From the NCBI GenBank assembly GCA_036345935.2, contig JADWOT020000008.1:15268655-15332654 (forward strand): 64,000 nucleotides of DNA. The letters are read 5' to 3'. How positions within the stretch are numbered: the stretch's first letter is position 1; the number at the start of each line of letters is the position of its first letter. Under the pieces are notes generated by a model that had not been told where the DNA came from, searched no databases, and was given only the letters and a program-made list of their open reading frames with translations. This document shows, in pieces, positions 1-43,391 of this stretch. This DNA is from Taenia hydatigena. Lineage: Eukaryota; Platyhelminthes; Cestoda; Cyclophyllidea; Taeniidae. A program made the position numbers and the translations under genes.

Positions 1-3000
1 TGGGAATCAACTGAGGAGGCGATCCTGGATCAGGAGGATCTGCTTCGCTTTCGTGTTTGTGGAAAGTTGGCTTGGCAGCTTCGTACTGATTCACCTCTTC
101 CACCGGTAAGTCTCTACCAATTCGTCACTTCGGTGGCTTAACATTAAAATGTACAATTGAATTCTGTGATAAGTTAAGATAGACCAGGTCTTAAGATGGT
201 CATATTTTTTATGAAAACTGTGGTGTTTGATACCAATGCGTTTTGAACTGGACTTTTGCATGCATTTCGCCATTTGACAGAGTTGAATATAACATTGTTT
301 TGCTTTCACTGTTATCACCTCTATACTTCCGATCTCCCAACAAGGCGTCTTGAAACTGGAAGTGGCATATCATCTCTTCTGTCCAATTCCCACTTATAAG
401 CGTCTTTTAAGTCTAGAGTTATCAATCGCCTTTAATCTCTACCCTTCTAAAGAGGGGGTGACAAGACTGTCGTTGTAAATGGATGCATCAGATCGTGCTA
501 CAAACTGACTGGTTGAGCTTAAAATAATAAAATTGATGTTGGGTGCTTTTGGTCCGTAAATAGTTGTATTCCTGTTTTTTGCGCAGTAATTGAATTGACC
601 TGTTTGATATCGCATATGCTGGTATTATGTTTGACCAGTAAAATATTTGGGCTATTGTGGTCAATTTTTGCCTAGTTCTCTAGTAGCAAACATGTTAAGG
701 TGGCAGGATGCCTTTCACTTGTCTCTCCTAGTTCGTCACTGCATCAGAGGGGGCTTGTTTTGAGGACAGATTGCCACCGGACGGTAAGCTCTATCGCCCT
801 GAGGTCTTTGGTCTGGACCCTATCAATCACTACGATTTCAGCTGTTTGCCCTTCGTCAACACCATGTACTCACCTGAGTACATTCGTTCCGTGGCTGGTA
901 AGACTCTGAGTTCAACATCCTGAACAAATTTAGCTGTGTTTAGGCTCTACCTTAAGGCTTCGTAATCCCCTCTAGTAGGTTCACTGATAACTGGATCACA
1001 GAAGTTAACACCAAATCGGTTATTACTAATATGGTGCGAAAGTTTTGCTGAGCTACCTCTGAGGGCTGTATGGTAGATGAGTAGCACTGATGGCATGAGC
1101 AGGGTCCATCTTTTGTGATATCAACTTCACTCGGGAGGGTATTTTAATGTCAGGTTACTGATGTACAGAAAAAGAACGATTTGCACTTAAAGACTTTTGA
1201 CATAAATACTTTTTGTTAAACTCTCCGGCGTAGGCTACTGGCCATCAAGTCCGTTTCTGCCTGAACCGGTGAGTGAAGAGCCTTGCAAATTCGGCCTGTT
1301 GGGTGTGGTTGACGTGACACCTTCATCGGAGCAGAGTCACTTTTGTTGCACCGATAGCATTGCCCCTTCCGATTCCATAGCGCGTGAGGCTCTCTCCAAT
1401 GGTATCCTGACTGCCTTCGCATGGACCAGCGCTATGGCCTATAACCAAGGTGAAACTGTTGTTTGGATTATTCTCAGGCACGAATTTGGGCTTACAGTTT
1501 CAAATAGACGCTCATCAAGATTACAAGACAGATTAAAAACAAGCTGCTCCTGGTTCATAGAAGTTTGTCTGAATTGACTTGCATGTTTTTTGGGAGCTCG
1601 TCCAGCCTTTTAGTAGGTTAGTGGGCTTGGTGCATTAAAATCGTATACTTTTAGACTGGATTTAAGTACCAGTAGATATGCCTATAATTTACGAAATTTA
1701 GTAATCCAGTTCGTTTGCAAAGATTGCTCTTTTTATCCGACGGAAGGAATGAAGTCGATACACAAGCTACCGTAGCCTAGAAATAGTCGTAGGGAGTATG
1801 ATTTGCTGCCACCGGTATCTTGGACTACAGTTGAGTTGTAAGGCCTTAACAACATTTCATGTCATTGAAGTGGAGATTGAGTCGCAGAAGACCTCTGAGC
1901 AACATCGATTCACTACGCATTCCTTCGCTGGTGGAAATTCCTCGTCTAGCTATAGTGATGCCAACGGAAAGGCTGAGGGGCTGGTAACTATTGTCATAAA
2001 TGCATGAACTGTTCTGTATAATTTCCGCACGATCCCAAAATAATGTTAATTCAACAGCAGAAGTCTTTTTTGTCGTTCTCAAGGCTTTACACTCTACAAT
2101 GAGCTCGAAAACCCCTTCAGTGTACAGCTGCTACTCTTTGACGCCACGTCGGCTACGTGGCAACTTGTTATCTACCAGCTGAACTCTCTATGCGCTCTTT
2201 GGAAGGCTCCAGACGCTGGCGACCCCTTCAATCTCCTCTGGAACTCGCCTCGTCTTTCCATGTTCACTTCACCCGCTTTGACAGATCACGCTTCTAGTCG
2301 AGAGTGAGTGTACACCTACTTCTCAGGATCATTTGCTTAACTCTATGAGCATTTTAAAATGTTCGAACTCCCTGACAGACATCATCTGAACTCAGAGGTA
2401 CTAGAATTGATGACACGCGCGATGTTGCTTAAACCAATATCAGCGAAGACGAAAGAAAACGTGCAGATACACTTAATCCCCAACTCAAGGATCGATGAGA
2501 AAGAAATGCGTGTTGGGACGATAGAATCGACGGATGGCAGAGCAGCGGAGCTAACAGGAGCTGAGCATGCGGCTCTTCTTGAAGCGGAAAGCGAAGAGAC
2601 GGCCCGAAAGGGCCACCCAATTCGTGCCTTTCCTCACCCGCTGCCACATCCTAATGAGGTCTTTTTCCTTAAGGTTCGTTTTTAGCCGTCTGTTACGCCT
2701 TCCTACTTTATGCTTCGTTGAGGTCATTTATGGAGAACTATTTCAGGATATGGAAATTGGAGATAGGTCACTTTTTATGTATGCAGCAAGTCACATCTCT
2801 AGCACTTCTAGCTCCGGTTTGCTGTTCCTCTTCCCTAATTTAACATTGGAAAGTCAAAAATGGGAAATTGTGTTGATTTTGACTTTTTTGTTGAACGGCC
2901 TTATAAGGAGGGAGGACGAACTCAACGCATCACCACTACGAGGGGATTGGTACTCTCAATTCCTGTTTCGTAGTGAAAATAAAATGATTACTTCAACTGG

Positions 3001-3830
3001 ATAAATGGATAAAGGGAAGTCCATGTGACCCAAAATACAGGTGTCAAAACTATTACCGAAGTAGTCGTTTTTTTGCTGTTTTACATTGAGACCAACGAGG
3101 CTGTCACGAAACGATAATGGAGGCAGAACTGTTCTGGCTATTTTCGTAGACCATCTGAAAGTAGGCCGTATTTCAGTTGCAATCACAATTTAAGCCTTAC
3201 CGAGATCTCGTAGGAAAGTTATCACGGTAATCCGAGTGCTTTATTGTTCTGCCATGGAACACCAACGCATCCACTACCCAACACAATAATCTGCTTACCT
3301 TTCAAAAACCTTCCACGCCTATTTTTGTGTTTCAAATCAACTATTTAATGGAACCAATTGCCATGCCACGTATTAGTGACACCTGACCTCAAATATCAGT
3401 GCGTCACGCATGTATGACACAGGTAGCAAACGTATTAAGTCTCATCTTTGCTAGAAGATCTATCTTTTTTGGTGGCTTTATGGTGCTAGAGGAGTTCAAT
3501 CTGGGCACAGTTAATGTCATCACCATCGCTGACGTTTTCCTGCCGGCTGATTGATTATTGTGGTGGCGATTTATGAATACTGCTAGCACTTTATTCTTTT
3601 TGCGACCACTACTTAACTACACTGCTCGGCTCTAGCTCACGGAGAAGGCGGACTTACTGCAGGAGATGCGCGAGAAGATGCCGGCGTTTGGAGGAGCGCA
3701 GAGTTTCTTCTACGAAGAGGGCAGCACTGTGCCGGCAGAAATCAGAGAGGCGCTACGCCAATTCCGTCTCACTCGACGAGCTCGGACCGCGCATAGCAAG
3801 GTCCTCCGACGTCCGCCGCGGTGGCGATAG
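1..3830 (+). CDS. MRPS30: mitochondrial ribosomal protein mL65 (MRPS30/PDCD9), 5' partial
   Basis: This is a structural protein of the mitochondrial large ribosomal subunit. I read exons at 1-105, 732-897, 1234-1449, 2084-2303 and 2379-2673, with a probable last exon at 3636-3830. All junctions keep one reading frame, and the 5' end lies outside the window. The match to animal mL65 rests on the block around 1400-1449 (AFAWTSAMAYNQG), followed by a segment ending IYQLNSLCAL, which parallels the family's FFCYQLNTLAL motif, and then VLELMTRAMLLKP near the usual C-terminus. The tail after that point (PHPNEVFFLK and beyond) extends past the human protein. If the last intron is not removed, the protein stops at 2685 after three further residues. 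The family assignment is firm; the exact C-terminus is not. Confidence 0.85.
2674..3635 (+). other. putative last intron of mL65, otherwise non-coding
   Basis: This stretch is AT-rich with no credible coding block. It contains an AATAAA at 2978-2983, which would serve as poly(A) signal if the transcript ends with the stop at 2685. Both ends may therefore be used. Confidence 0.4.
3636..3830 (+). CDS. MRPS30: probable terminal exon of mL65
   Basis: This open segment of 64 codons plus TAG begins right after a CTCTAG acceptor. It is GC-rich and reads like charged helical protein (DLLQEMREKMP, then an Arg-rich end). It joins in phase 0 to the donor AAG|GTTCGT at 2673/2674. GTTCGT is an unusual donor, but the same hexamer is used in RUVBL2 at 37638, which makes the junction believable. 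Alternatively the segment is an exon of another gene, or mL65 ends at 2685. Confidence 0.5.
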   Translation, partial: LTEKADLLQEMREKMPAFGGAQSFFYEEGSTVPAEIREALRQFRLTRRARTAHSKVLRRPPRWR

Positions 3831-5374
3831 GCGCTTTTTTCCCTTTGTTTATGGGTCCAAATCGAGGCCTCAATTAACCCTCGCTCCGCCTGTCTCATTT
3901 CTTACCTGAGTCCAATGTTGGGTGTAAAAGTTGCATAAACTCACCTCTGGTGACAATTTTAAGAACCGTCACTCGCAAAGCATAGATTTCCCCATAAAAT
4001 GTATCGAGGTAGTGAATAGGTTCTGAGGTACCCGAACTAGACATTTTGAGCATCGCTTGAATGCTTCAATGGACTCAAAATGGATCATTGATTGACAGAG
4101 GAGGAATGCGGCGACACTCTCTGTGACAGTTAACACTTGAATAGAACGGCTTTGATCAGCGACCCGTACGACGCTCCAGGATGTATTGTGAACTATGTAA
4201 TTTTACATTATATGTGAGTAGCAGTAATCATAAGGATTCGTTTGCATCGTTGGAAAATGGCCAAAGCATGGCAGAACCAGTATCATAAACAAAGCAAAGA
4301 CGGTTGGCAAAATTAAGTAGTAACCTGTAATTTTGTTTGGCCTTTAGCTTGTAGTAGGCTGTTGGCTACAAGTTGGGGGTTTATCAGTTGATGGCAAAGT
4401 AGACTTCATCCAGGCCTTTGAATCTGTCCAGATGCCTCTGGTTCCTATGTTCAAGATCGTGCTCTTTGTAAAGAATAATAGATTTCTTAAGACAATGTAG
4501 TAGCTAGTGGGTTCTAAGTGCTTTTTTTATTCTTACGGGGTGTCGTTAACCTTGTTTTACCTTTAAATTTTGTAGGTAGGTTAAAAATCCAAGTCCTTTT
4601 TAAAAATAAAGGCTTTCTCCCTGCCAGCAGTGACTTGTTTAAGGTGTGCGAAATTGACTGTTGGAAAATTTCGTAAAATCCACTTGTGATACGTGGGATC
4701 AAGAGTTGGTGCGTTGTTCCAGTGCCACGTGTATGTGACGGTCCAAAGCTTCAAACTTAAGACCAGTCACGCAAGTGAAAAAAAAAAACGAGTTGGGTTA
4801 AGAAAAAACTGCGGCAATACTTTGTGTCAAACAAAAGTAATAAAATATGTCTGCTTCGGTGTTCGATTGTCTTTTGGAATCCTGCCCGCTAACGTGTTGG
4901 AAGATTGGCTGTTTCTATTTGAAGTTACCCACATTAATACAAGTTCCGACAAATGAATGAGTTGACGCTCTCACTATCGAGGTCCTAGAGGAGATAAGAG
5001 GAGGGGAGTGAGAAATTTGACTACTGTCGTCCAGTTGCTTCATTTTTCTGGTAAAACCCCAACACCAGGATCGCCAAAGTTACATGTTCAGCCGCTGCTC
5101 AAAGCTTATTAGCTGAAATCAGTTCCAAGCCATGGAAATTCCACGTTGTGAGCATGTGTATTAATTCTGGGAAGAAGTTGCTAACATCGAAGTGCATTTC
5201 GACCCTCAAGTTGACATAAATGTCGCTAATGAGGGTTGATACACGAGACTCATGAATCCTAAGTACAAGGCGCAGTTGTAACCCAGTTTCAATCAGCTTT
5301 AATTTATTTGTCAATTTAGCATACTTCAGAATAAAAGAGGTCCAAGATCGATTGCAACGTTATACAAGTGGAGG
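3831..5374. other. intergenic region between convergent mL65 and GRHPR
   Basis: No coding block, RNA gene or repeat is recognisable here. The region is AT-rich with short homopolymer runs. The GRHPR poly(A) signal lies at its right end. Confidence 0.6.
5303..5308 (-). terminator. poly(A) signal of GRHPR
   Basis: TTTATT on the + strand reads AATAAA on the - strand. It lies about 67 bases beyond the GRHPR stop codon, a normal position for a cleavage signal. Confidence 0.55.
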
Positions 5375-6605
5375 CTATAATTTCAACTCCGATGGCATTG
5401 GTTTTGGAGGATCTGAAAGACTGGCAATGAGATTATCAACTGTGCGTTCAGCCATCAACCTTTATGAACAAAAATAAGGGGATTACTTAATAAGAGTACA
5501 AGGAGTGCAAGTTATTCGGGAAGGCTAAACGTACCATCGCGTCTCCTCGGTGGCGCTTCCAATGTGCGGCAAGACGAAACAGTTAGGCAACTTGAGCAGC
5601 GGTGAGTTGGGAGGCAGAGGTTCTGGCATAGTAACATCGAGACCCGCACCATATAGTCCGCCAGCCTCAACACCCTTTGTTAGAGCTCGATACAACGCCT
5701 CTTGGTCAACCATCGCACCCCGTGCTATGTTCACGAATACGGCACCCGCCTTCATCTTGCCAAATACCTACAAACAGCATAACCACTTAAATGATCTGTA
5801 TGGGTAATTGAAGTAATGCACAAAAGGTTTATTTTCAAACCTCATCGTTGAAGACGCCCTTAAGTTCTTCATCCATAGAGGCACAGACACAAAGAAAATC
5901 AGATTCTTGAAGCAGTTCATCGAAAGATACTCGTTCCGCTTCTATCGGTGTTCCGTAGGAATTGGTGAAGAGAAGAACTGACTTGTAGCCACCAGAGCGG
6001 CGACCCGAGGATGAGTAAATAATACGTTTAGGAGAAAATGCAGCCAGACGGGTCGCGACGGCTCTGCCGATACGTCCAAGCCCAAAAATTCCGACAGTAG
6101 AATTTCTCAGACCCTTTCCACACATCCAGAATGGCTCCCAAGCACCCCATTTCCCAGCAGGCACAGTTTCAGATGCTAGTCAGAAAAACGTGGTTAATGC
6201 CAACGATAGTAAAAGCAAAGAGATAATGACATGATTACCTTCTCTCATTCTACGAGAAACGGTAAGCAATAGACTGACGGTTAACTCAGCAGTTGCGTCA
6301 GTTAATATTTCAGGAACATAGCCAACACGAATATTCCTAGCTTTTACTTCTTTAAGGTCTAAGTGGTCATATCCAACTGACATTGTGCTTATAGTCTTAA
6401 GATTGCCACCAGCTGCATCCAAAACTTCGGCATCAATTTTGATGCCCAGGTGGCAAATGAGGCCTTTCACGCCTTTCACGCGTTCCATCAGGCGCTGTCG
6501 TGTTGGTATACCCGGTCCATTCCAGGACTCGTATTTTAAGCCAAACTTGGTAAGATTTTGCAAAATCTTTTCGGGCAATTTCATTGCCACATATACGTCA
6601 ACCAT
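5375..6605 (-). CDS. GRHPR: glyoxylate reductase/hydroxypyruvate reductase
   Basis: The enzyme reduces glyoxylate to glycolate and hydroxypyruvate to D-glycerate with NAD(P)H, and belongs to the D-2-hydroxyacid dehydrogenase family. Exons are 6605-6239, 6175-5841, 5767-5535 and 5459-5375, giving 339 residues against about 328 in human. Visible features are the Rossmann motif GLGRIG at residues 154-159, the catalytic Arg in NIARG (about 250), Glu in MPEPLP (about 283) and His in PHIGSA (about 302). The last four-residue block PSELKL* is the same as the end of vertebrate GRHPR, which separates it from other family members. Introns are 63, 73 and 75 nt with GT-AG ends. The start at 6605 gives the family-typical N-terminus, and a CTGTGACAG acceptor lies 12 bases upstream. 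The loop after the cofactor domain (about residues 175-200) is longer than in the human enzyme. Confidence 0.95.
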
Positions 6606-7407
6606 GCTTATGTTGACCTGTCACAGCCAAGACTTTTCAAATAGCCCACACGACCTTGATAAGACCTGAAACAAAACTAGGAGAGCTTGCACTAAATATG
6701 CTAACCTAAAAGCTAGTTATTGCTGATCGTCAAAATCCACAGATTTTTGTTGATATTTTTAACATAGAGATGCATTGAGTTGCTTTGATTTAATCTTTTT
6801 GTTTTCCACGCCCGAGATTCGACCACATTATGGCAAAATTTGTCGGCTGTTCGTTGACAAACGCCTTTCTTAATAATAACTTCAAAAACCTAATTTTATG
6901 CATTTTAGAAACAATTTTAAAGCCCCGAGTCCTTCTTTTCCCTCCGGGTAAAACAGCTACACCTGCCTCCCCTACCGCCAAAAGTTGGAACTGACTCGTC
7001 CTACCAAGCGCCTCAAACGCCAGTCACTGACCAACCTCCTGCTCCTCCCAGCGCAAGCCAACACTCCCCACTTTGAGACGATCTGCGACTACACTCCCTC
7101 CCGCGGGCAGAAGTAGCAAGAAAGGACGCGACTCGCACCTCGGAGTGAGACCCGCTGGCAGCCAAACCCCCGAATGCAGCGCCGTAGATAGTCCCCAGAG
7201 CTTAGATTAGCAAAATGTGGAAGAGATACATATATGAAAGGGGTGGAAGGGGGCAAACCTTGACGCTATTAATGCAGGGAAAATTTGAAGACCACGACTA
7301 ACTCAGAAAGCAACTGCCTGTACACGATACCACCGTCATTGATTGTATAAGGCGGCGGAAACGACACACACAAAGAAGATACCATGGTAAGAAAGAGGGA
7401 GAATGGG
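6606..7407. other. intergenic region between GRHPR start and KDM5 stop
   Basis: The left part is AT-rich. A GC-rich block at about 6985-7200 stands out sharply but shows no coding frame. It could hold the KDM5 3'UTR and the GRHPR promoter, because both genes are on the - strand. Confidence 0.5.
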
Positions 7408-37938
<30,531 letters not shown>

Positions 37939-38013
37939 AAATCCTGTTTCGCACTTTCTTCAGCACAAATTTTGCTCTACCATTCGGCTCTTTTGTAACT
38001 CACTATGTGTAAT

Positions 38014-38019
38014 AATAAA
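38014..38019 (+). terminator. poly(A) signal of RUVBL2
   Basis: An AATAAA lies 76 bases after the RUVBL2 stop codon, in an AT-rich tail. Confidence 0.65.
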
Positions 38020-41000
38020 ATATTAAGAATGATTGTTTAGATTCTTGTTGGAATTACAGTTTTTAGTCAGATCGTCTTGTCGGGAATTTGTAAAAACCAC
38101 CTACTGTGTTTACGAGCACATCCTTCAATGTAGCCCTTCAATGTGAGCTGCACATTTCGTCACTCTAGTTTGGGCACTGTCTGGTTCTGTGTAGGCTGTT
38201 TATTAAGCCTTTTTGGGTAGGATTAAGCCGTCGATTACCTGATAGGCGATCACAATGATTTCTCAGTCCCATTGGTTGCAAGTAAAGCGTAATGATATCG
38301 TGAACGGGTGTTCGATTTTCCCATTAATCCTGGTGGTGGTTAAAGCAAAACGAAGGAAGTTTAAGTAAGAACACGCCTGGATAACGTTGACACCATTCAT
38401 GGTATTTTTTGATATAACTAGACAAATGGTTGGACTTTCTATCTACGCTGGTGTGGGACGGATTACTACCAGTGGAATACCCAAATTTATCACTTGATTT
38501 TGGTAAAGTGCCTGTTAGGTAATATTGATTGAATGGATTTATGTTCCACTGATTAACCACAAGCGACACTGCGGGTTACCCCTTGGTGCCTTTCTTGATC
38601 TACAATGTATCGTGTACATATGCTATGAACAAACTAACCGTAAAGGAATTGTACACCATGCAAATAAAAAGCCATCTCTCCCTCCACGTACAGCGGGGTT
38701 GGGCAAATAGCAGCATGGATTACGGTAGGCGAGAAAAATTAAAATTTCATGGACCTGGGTCGCGTTGATTCCAATTGTCCAGGCAGGAGTCACGGTAATT
38801 ATTCTGTCGCCTGGCATTTGGGACTTCGCCGATTCCCCAAATCAAAGTATATTAGCAGAATTTGACCGCCGTTTTGATGTGAACTTACCTCATTCTACCT
38901 GGGAGTAGGTAAAATGATGTGCACCCACGCTGAACGCACTGTCGCTTTGGGTAACAGCAGTAGCGAACAGTTCCTACTATTTCTCTAAGTACACTGTGAT
39001 ATTGACCACATACGCTCATCATGAGACGTTCCTACATCGGCACAACTGGCATCAGTTCCGATGAACGAGCTCTTACCTGTGCAGACGGTAGCGTCCACAT
39101 CTAGAGAAGGTCAGTAATGCCAGTCTTCCTCTTCAGTACAAATGTGGGAGTTGGTAATTACAAAAAGGCGTGAACTTCCTTGCCAATACTGATTTCAAAT
39201 GCGAATTTTCGAATTATTTTTATAAGAGCGCTTGAACTGTGATAATGTTGTAGGTGTAGCAATAAATCATGTATAAAATTTGCGGCTGGCAACAGCCACG
39301 TGAACAAAGATCGTGAAAGTTCCAATCGCATCAGACAAAGAATCGACTTACACAACGAGATTTGCCAGCTTTCTCTTAAAATGCCGACGCTTGATTTTAC
39401 CAGTTTGCCTCTTGAAGAGCCCATTTTTCAAACGATAGTTAAATAGGACTAGATGTTCTTTCACATTCCGCTTCTAGTGAATAAGTAGGTGACTATATTC
39501 TCCGGTGAAATCTTCGGAACACAGAAATAGGATGTGCATATTTTCGTGTCCACAAAGTCTCCTCCACAACGGCAGTGTGGAGAATTGTTTGTGACACCTG
39601 TGCTTCAAGTCGCTACACCTGTGACAAGGCTCTTTTCGGCCCCTCTGCTGTGGCGACAAATGATGTAGCGTACTTGACACAATAAACTCATTGCTACGGT
39701 CCGGGTGTTTTATGCCCTAGTTAAAGTTCTATGACCTGAAAATCGCAAATGTTTCGCCACTTTCAGACCAATGTTATCCCACAACTACTTTGCCGCATTA
39801 AATAACTGGCCAGGTTGTAGAACAAAGATAAACTCGTAATAAACGCGGGTCACGTAATTGTGACATCGTTTGCAGGTAAAGTGATGTCACGAATAAGCAA
39901 CGTTGGCACCAAACGTGTTACATTAAGGAACATGGACAAATTCTGTGGTGGCGTGCATCGACCCTGAAGTAGGTGCTTGGTGCTTCTGCATAAAAAATCA
40001 GACGCTTAACAAGGAATAAAACTCATATTTGATAGGAAAACCGCAGTAGATATAGCACTATCCTCCTCCGCCTCCCCTTTTCTACGGCTACTCCTGGCAC
40101 GAATGAGCTGATTGCTCTGTAATACATAGGATTAAAGAGGCGCAATACAGCCCTAAGGGGAAATGTAAGGGTGACTTCTGTCAGCTTCGAGGAAATCGAC
40201 GTTCTCGCTAAGCTCGAGGTTCGGATTCTCCTCCCGTCCCTCGCCCGAAAGACACGGTTAAAGCAACATAAGTATTACAGTAGCAGCTTAGCTTCCTCCG
40301 AGATGTGGAGAGTCCCATAGTCCAATAGGTAAGATCTGGATTTATTAACTCAAGAAGAGAACGTGGAGAGCTGCAGGCGTGTCAAAGAGAGCCCGCTCAG
40401 CTGAATACGTACTTCAAATAATTGTATTTCTCTTTAAAAAATGTGAATTTCGAGAGGCTCAACAAAGAGGACTCCAAAGTAGCTGTCATAACGGACCTTC
40501 TAACCTAGGATTAACTTCTTTACTGATTAGTGAAACTACCCAAATGCTGTGATCAAACGCCGATCTTTATCCAGCTTTGCCGCCTTGAGCCCTCCTTGGA
40601 GGAGCGTACTACTGACTGACGCACAGTAGATCCGTGGAGCTCTTACCTCTCTGCTAGAGAGGAGGCACAAATTGCAGATTGCAGTACCTGCGTATCCAAT
40701 CGCCACAGCGTCCCCCTTCCAAAGCCACTTCCCGAGAAGTTATGATTCAGCTTCAATTAATAAATCGAGGGGTATCAACTTTACATTTATGAACTAAAGA
40801 CGATCGGCCATGACGATGGAATCAATATTTATTTGGTGGCAAACAGCAACAATATTCCCATATCAAAACAACTAGAAGGACGCAAAAGTACAAGCTGGAA
40901 CAAGGTGACCAGAGGAGTTGACAACCAACACAGGCTTTTAAATCTAAGGGTCCAATCGTACCAGACCACATCTCGCAAGCAGACCCGATCCAGCACAAGC

Positions 41001-43300
41001 AGGGGTGGCAGACGGGAACAATGGCAGCTATTCCACTAAATTTCCGGTGCAAGGGATTTCAGCTCCCGCGGAATGGCTAGTCGAATCATGGATTAACATG
41101 ATCGACATTATCCGCAAGCAAATAAATCAAATCTGACCACCGCAAATACCATAGTCACTGCAGTTTGAAGCTTAGGCTGCAATTTAGACGCTTTATTTTG
41201 TTTTCTTGGGTTAAAAAGATGGCCAAATAAGGACAAAGAGGAACATAGATATTTCAAAAGGGAACAATCAATTAGGCAAGTACTCGGCTGGTTGTTCCAT
41301 TGAGGATGACAATTCCACAATACCCCGGGCACGATTCACCTTGAAAGCAGTCAGAATTAAACGAGTGGATGGATCTATGGCACTAGCATTGGCTTTAGAC
41401 GCTTAAAAGTAGCTTTTTCAAAAGATTACCCAAAGGAGAACAGGAAGTCCGACTAAATATAGGATGCCTGATCGGAACCACTTTGTGTTTGCAGACCTTG
41501 CTGCTTTGCAAGCATAGGACAGGTCGATCTTGCCACAATTGCTGAAAAATGCCGAATTTTATGCTAAGTGTGGGATGTGAAACCTCGATACACCAATTGA
41601 AAAGCATACTTGAGGAATGTCTCATTTCGCTGGTTTTAAGTCGTTAAAAAGTAGAGCAGTCTACTTAATCAACTCAAAAACATGTAGCCATCGCAAGGAA
41701 AATATTGTAACTGTCTCCGCTGCGTGGGGAGACATAACCCACGAAGACTGAAGAGTCTGGGTCGTTAAACACTTTAAGATAAATTAAGCAATCAAGGCGA
41801 CGAAACTGACGCCTTGCAGGAGTTGGACTTCGAAGAAAGGTGTGTAAAATCTCTGATAAGTTGGGCACATTATATGAAAAATTGTCCAGTCGTGGCAATC
41901 TGTTCCAGGAAGTTCATTGTGCAATCTTTCCTCAGATATAGAGATTGCAGTAGGTGACTGTTGTCGCCATCTGCGATTCTGGCCTCCGAGGTCCCCTGCC
42001 GCAATTGGCGGTTACTGGAGCACAAAATTAGCAGCGTAGTTAACACATCCCATTTATTGAAAAGCAAGCTAGGCTTTTCTAAATAGGTATGGAACTTTCG
42101 TTGCAGAGAGGCTACCGAAACTCCAGACTCCGAAAGAAGCGAGATGATAAAGAATCGGCACCGATAGCGATAAAACAGAGGACTATGGGGATCTTCTTAA
42201 GGCTAAAGAAGATGGCAGCAACCGACACTGAAGGGTAGCTTGTGTACTAAAGAGCTATGGGCTAAAAGTGCACCAACCTAAAAGCTGAATGGGCAATCTG
42301 GATGAGGGCGTGAGCACGTTGACGCAGGGTCCTGCCGAAGAGGTGGGGTGTTCTCATACCCCGTCACGAACACTGCGTTGCCACGAGTCGGGGTAGGCAC
42401 AACAGCTGAGGCCCAGTTCGATGACCCTTACCATTGGAGGAGAGACTGACCCCCTAGGTGAAGTCCAACTGGCCGCTCACGCCTTGCTACGAGAATGATG
42501 AACAAAAAAGAAACAAAGAATAGGCCAAATTTCATGGACCCCCAAATAAAAACACTTTTCGTAGCATCCCAATCTTCGTGAATTCAGTGTGAAAAGCATG
42601 ATTTTATTTATTAGTTTACGACAGTCAACCGAAGTCAACTTAAAGCAGTTAAGACGATCTTGATCGAAGAGTGGTTGTACTTTTAGTAAACATGCATCAT
42701 TAGTCAACGTCATTTGCTATACGGGCTGTGGCGGTAGATTTGCCTCCGAAATTGCTTGTTGGAATTAGGCAGAAATGGTGGGTCAGCATAATTCTAAGGA
42801 ATGAAGGGCTTATTAAATAACAACTAATGCTTTACAGTACATCACGAGATGTGGAACCGGCAGACTTGAAACAGCAATGTGAAGATCCAGTGCCAGGAAG
42901 GACATGCCTAAGGATTAACGCCTGCGTCGGAGTCGAACATTGCATAGAAAGCAGGAATAGAGGTAGCGTTTTGCGGGCATGGCAGTTCTTACTGCTAAGT
43001 TCTTTCAAGCCTAGCAGGAATGCTACCGTGGCTGTGTTACATGCAATATTATGCAGCAGGAGGCTGACGCAAAAATCGTAGGTCAGTCGGGACACTATGA
43101 ATCGAAATGGCAGGCAACAGGTGTAGTGCATGCAGCAAGAACAGTTAGATGACGAAATTTCCAGTAAGAGAACACCTATAACCTGTGGGTTCTCGTGGCT
43201 GTGGAAGATCTCAATCACGGTAATCCACCATCATGAAGCGCTCAGAAAGAAGACATTCGATTGGTGACAATGTTTCAGCAGTAGTCATGCCTCCATCAAG

Positions 43301-43391
43301 GACGATCTCACCCTTGATGATTTCCCGCCCACAGCAATCATTCACCTTCTAGAACACTTGATGGGTGAGGTGTTGAACATAATTATTCAGG
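43301..43391 (+). other. exon-like segment, unidentified
   Basis: An acceptor-like CCATCAAG is followed by 30 codons (DDLTLDDFPPTAIIHLLEHL, then MGEVLNIII) and a GTTAGT donor, a hexamer used as donor in the NELF-E and BET genes here. The helix resembles histone-fold helix 2 in spacing. No neighbouring exons were found, so this may be a relic or chance. Confidence 0.25.

Noticed and set aside
42827..43218. Overlapping frames on both strands (84 and 128 codons)
   Set aside because: No domain, no splice context, and both strands open at once, which suggests chance.
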